Both the position numbers and the translations under genes were made by a program. From Planctomycetales bacterium (GTDB lineage Bacteria > Planctomycetota > Planctomycetia > Pirellulales > Thermoguttaceae), in NCBI GenBank assembly GCA_007127495.1, contig SKZG01000031.1, positions 1 through 5,171 of the forward strand: a DNA stretch of 5,171 nucleotides. Reading direction: 5' to 3'. This document shows, one piece after another, positions 4,961 to 5,171 of the stretch (within the stretch, counting starts at the first letter, position 1; each line of letters opens with the position of its first letter). Below the pieces are notes generated by a model. It was not told where the DNA came from and ran no database searches. It worked only from the letters and a program-made list of their open reading frames with translations.

Positions 4961-5171
4961 ATGCCCACCTTCATCAAAGACCTGATCAAGATCCCCGAAG
5001 CCGTCCACCGGGGCGACTACGTGCTGAAACTGACCGAGGGCATTACCCGACCGGCGGAAACGGTCCGCGACTACGTGGTCACGGAGCAGTTGGCGAACTG
5101 CTTCGACGATGCCCTGCGGTTCATCCAGGGCGCGCTGGCCACGAACACGAGCAAGGCGTGCTACCTGCACG
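4961..5171 (+). CDS. DUF6079/PglY-like P-loop ATPase of a phage-defence system (5' end only)
   Basis: This gene runs off the right edge; 70 codons plus one base are present. The N-terminus reads FIKDLIKIPEAVHRGDYVLK, then TEGITRPAETVRDYVVTEQL, then a helix CFDDALRFIQGAL and STRAND-like SKACYLH. That order and wording match my memory of large DUF6079 proteins (PglY of the Pgl/BREX type 2 system, related in role to BrxC). In those proteins YLHG is followed at once by a GSFGSGKS-type Walker A loop. The window stops at the G of that loop, so the nucleotide-binding site itself cannot be seen. Full-length relatives are usually over 1,000 residues. In BREX these ATPases act with a DNA methyltransferase and a PglZ phosphatase-like protein to block phage replication. 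ATG 4961 is preferred because the conserved family start lies right behind it, although only heptamer repeat precedes it. The family call rests on recollection of sequence pattern, not a search. Confidence 0.7.
   Translation, partial: MPTFIKDLIKIPEAVHRGDYVLKLTEGITRPAETVRDYVVTEQLANCFDDALRFIQGALATNTSKACYLH

Noticed and set aside
4847..5170. Minus-strand frame with SGQWSVV repeats
   Set aside because: The repeat peptide is only the reverse translation of the GACCACT array, and the rest is antisense to the DUF6079-like N-terminus.

Overview
The window is GC-rich, gene-dense and coded entirely on the + strand. It looks like an accessory (defence-type) locus of an environmental bacterium. My best guess is a planctomycete. 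That guess rests on three dispersed-repeat types that I associate from memory with such genomes: a GACCACT heptamer array, a GTAGGATGG...CCATCCTAC palindrome and a CCCTCACCCTGCCCTCTCCC/GGGAGAGGG hairpin. I could not test it.

Layout: (1) positions 1-150 are the open 3' end of an upstream reading frame that carries a palindromic element (1-83). (2) Positions 151-372 are an intergenic leader with hairpins and a plausible sigma70-type promoter. (3) Three tightly spaced genes of unassigned function follow. The first (373-1065) is a 230-aa protein whose predicted architecture resembles eukaryotic COMMD proteins. The second (1094-2161) is a 355-aa soluble helical protein. The third (2189-2878) is a 229-aa protein with His and Cys motifs like a circularly permuted papain/NlpC-P60 enzyme. 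(4) Positions 2882-4745 hold an AlbA_2 plus GHKL-ATPase (COG2865-type) regulator gene. A roughly 120-bp imperfect palindrome at 3431-3551 splits it into two frames. (5) Positions 4746-4960 are a repeat-rich spacer. (6) From 4961 a gene runs off the window. Its first 70 residues match my recollection of the N-terminus of DUF6079 (PglY-like, BREX-associated) P-loop ATPases, and the window ends just before the expected Walker A loop.

Intergenic gaps are 28, 27 and 3 nt up to the AlbA gene, so genes 1-4 probably form one operon. The DUF6079-like gene follows after a 215-nt repeat spacer and may be part of the same system. The simplest reading is the front half of a phage-defence (BREX/Pgl-like) island with an unfamiliar accessory cassette: COMMD-like, helical, papain-like, AlbA-ATPase. 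The functional link is inferred from gene order only.

A theme worth attention is repeats entering coding sequence. One palindrome lies in the open frame at the left edge. A second lies in the regulator gene, where its whole length is open in the frame of the downstream half. A heptamer array writes the last codons and stop of the papain-like gene and directly abuts the start codon of the next gene; the same array also abuts the start codon of the DUF6079-like gene.
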